This document shows positions 63,207 to 64,000 of a DNA stretch of 64,000 nucleotides, piece by piece. Both the position numbers and the translations under genes were made by a program. The notes beneath the pieces were generated by a model. The model worked only from the letters and a program-made list of their open reading frames with translations, searched no databases and was not told the DNA's origin. This DNA comes from Chryseobacterium gregarium DSM 19109 (lineage in GTDB: Bacteria > Bacteroidota > Bacteroidia > Flavobacteriales > Weeksellaceae). The first letter of the stretch is position 1, and every line of letters starts with the position of its first letter. Location: positions 126,750 through 190,749 of the forward strand of contig NZ_KE387264.1 in NCBI RefSeq assembly GCF_000430845.1, in the 5' to 3' direction.

Positions 63207-64000
63207 ATGAAAAAAATAAGTTATAATCTGATTATTATTGCACTTTTATGTATTTTCGGCTGCAATAAAAAAGAAACTCATCAAAAAATGGATTCAGAAC
63301 AAATGGAAAACATACAGGTTTCAGATTACGGAATGACAGCGAAAGGCGATTCCATTAAAAAATATACCTTAACGAATAAAAATGGGATGAAGGTGGAAGT
63401 CATCAATTTTGGTGGAATTATCACTTCGCTCACGGCTCCCGATAAGAACGGAAAATATGAGGATGTCGTTTTAGGTTTCACAAAACCTGAAGATTATTTC
63501 AACGGAAATCCTTACTACTTCGGAGCTTTGATTGGTCGTTACGGAAACAGAATTGCCAACGCCAAGTTCACTTTGGAAGGTAAAACTTACGACATCGACA
63601 AAAATGACGGACCGAACAGCCTTCACGGTGGAAAAGAAGGTTTCCATACCAAATTCTGGAATATTGAGCCTGTAAAAGATGCGAAATTTCCAACTTTGAA
63701 ATTGACGTACACAAGTGCAGACGGCGAAGAAGGTTATCCCGGAAAACTTTCGACAACTGTTTTATATACTTTGACAGACGACAATGCTTTGGAAATTTCC
63801 TACCAAGCAACGACGGATAAAGAAACGGTTGTTAATCTTACCCAACATTCATACTTCAATCTTTCAGGGAATTTCTCAAAAACGATTACCGACCACGAAT
63901 TACAGATAAATGCTGATAAATTCACACCGGTTAATGAAACTTTAATTCCTACTGGAGAACAGAAAGCCGTAAAAGGAAGTCCGTTTGATTTCACAGTTTC
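63207..64000 (+). CDS. galM: Aldose 1-epimerase (mutarotase) lipoprotein, 3' end missing
   Basis: The frame from the ATG at 63207 stays open to the window end (264 codons seen of an expected 370-390). It begins with a lipoprotein signal ending LLCIFGC (Cys19). The family motifs are INFGGIITSL, LIGRYGNRIANAKF, GPNSLHGGKEGFH and NLTQHSYFNLSG, which hold the two catalytic-site histidines; the C-terminal catalytic Glu lies outside the window. It interconverts alpha and beta anomers of arabinose, xylose or galactose, here in the periplasm, so that the isomerases receive the right form. Fourth gene of the ara operon. Confidence 0.93.
   Translation, partial: MKKISYNLIIIALLCIFGCNKKETHQKMDSEQMENIQVSDYGMTAKGDSIKKYTLTNKNGMKVEVINFGGIITSLTAPDKNGKYEDVVLGFTKPEDYFNGNPYYFGALIGRYGNRIANAKFTLEGKTYDIDKNDGPNSLHGGKEGFHTKFWNIEPVKDAKFPTLKLTYTSADGEEGYPGKLSTTVLYTLTDDNALEISYQATTDKETVVNLTQHSYFNLSGNFSKTITDHELQINADKFTPVNETLIPTGEQKAVKGSPFDFTV

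Overview
The window looks like chromosomal DNA of a flavobacterium in or near Chryseobacterium (Weeksellaceae). This is inferred from an A+T-rich sequence, Bacteroidetes-type TAnnTTTG promoter elements, a SusC/SusD pair, a type IX secretion C-terminal domain on one enzyme, and several families of short hairpin-rich intergenic repeats. No rRNA, tRNA, transposase, phage gene or CRISPR array was seen.

Positions 1-7100 hold ordinary genes, mostly on the minus strand: a truncated ChaA-type antiporter, a small XRE regulator, a MarR-type regulator with an SDR, and a cluster of a TetR-like regulator, an ABC1/AarF kinase, DUF2256 and DUF2805. Divergent from the TetR gene is ribA (GTP cyclohydrolase II). 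An orphan small CxxC protein follows.

From 7.6 kb to the right edge everything is on the plus strand and forms one locus of about 56 kb for complex glucuronoarabinoxylan. It opens with a Nudix-fold (NrtR/AraR-like) sugar regulator, xylB and xylA, then one SusC/SusD pair closed by a clear terminator. Next comes a complete glucuronate route: uxuA, an SDR-type fructuronate reductase, uxaC, kdgK, kdgA and an ExuT-like MFS transporter. A long run of secreted enzymes follows: GH95, two GH43, a double CE1 esterase, GH31, GH115, two GH43, GH27, PA14-containing GH31, two GH43-CBM6, GH97, a second GH115, and a GH30 xylanase with a T9SS sorting domain. After a strong terminator come GH3, GH51, araB, araD, araA and a truncated galM.

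Working model (inference): GH30 cuts decorated xylan outside the cell and SusCD imports the oligosaccharides. Periplasmic esterases, GH115, GH43, GH51, GH95, GH97, GH27 and GH31 then strip acyl, (methyl)glucuronyl, arabinosyl, galactosyl and alpha-xylosyl groups, and GH3/GH43 finish the chain to xylose. Xylose, arabinose and glucuronate each have a catabolic pathway in the same locus. A 14-bp palindrome before the Nudix regulator recurs with one change before araB. The GH3 and araB promoters share a second conserved block, so one sugar-responsive circuit probably joins both ends of the locus. No xylose or arabinose permease and no HTCS or ECF regulator is present in the window.
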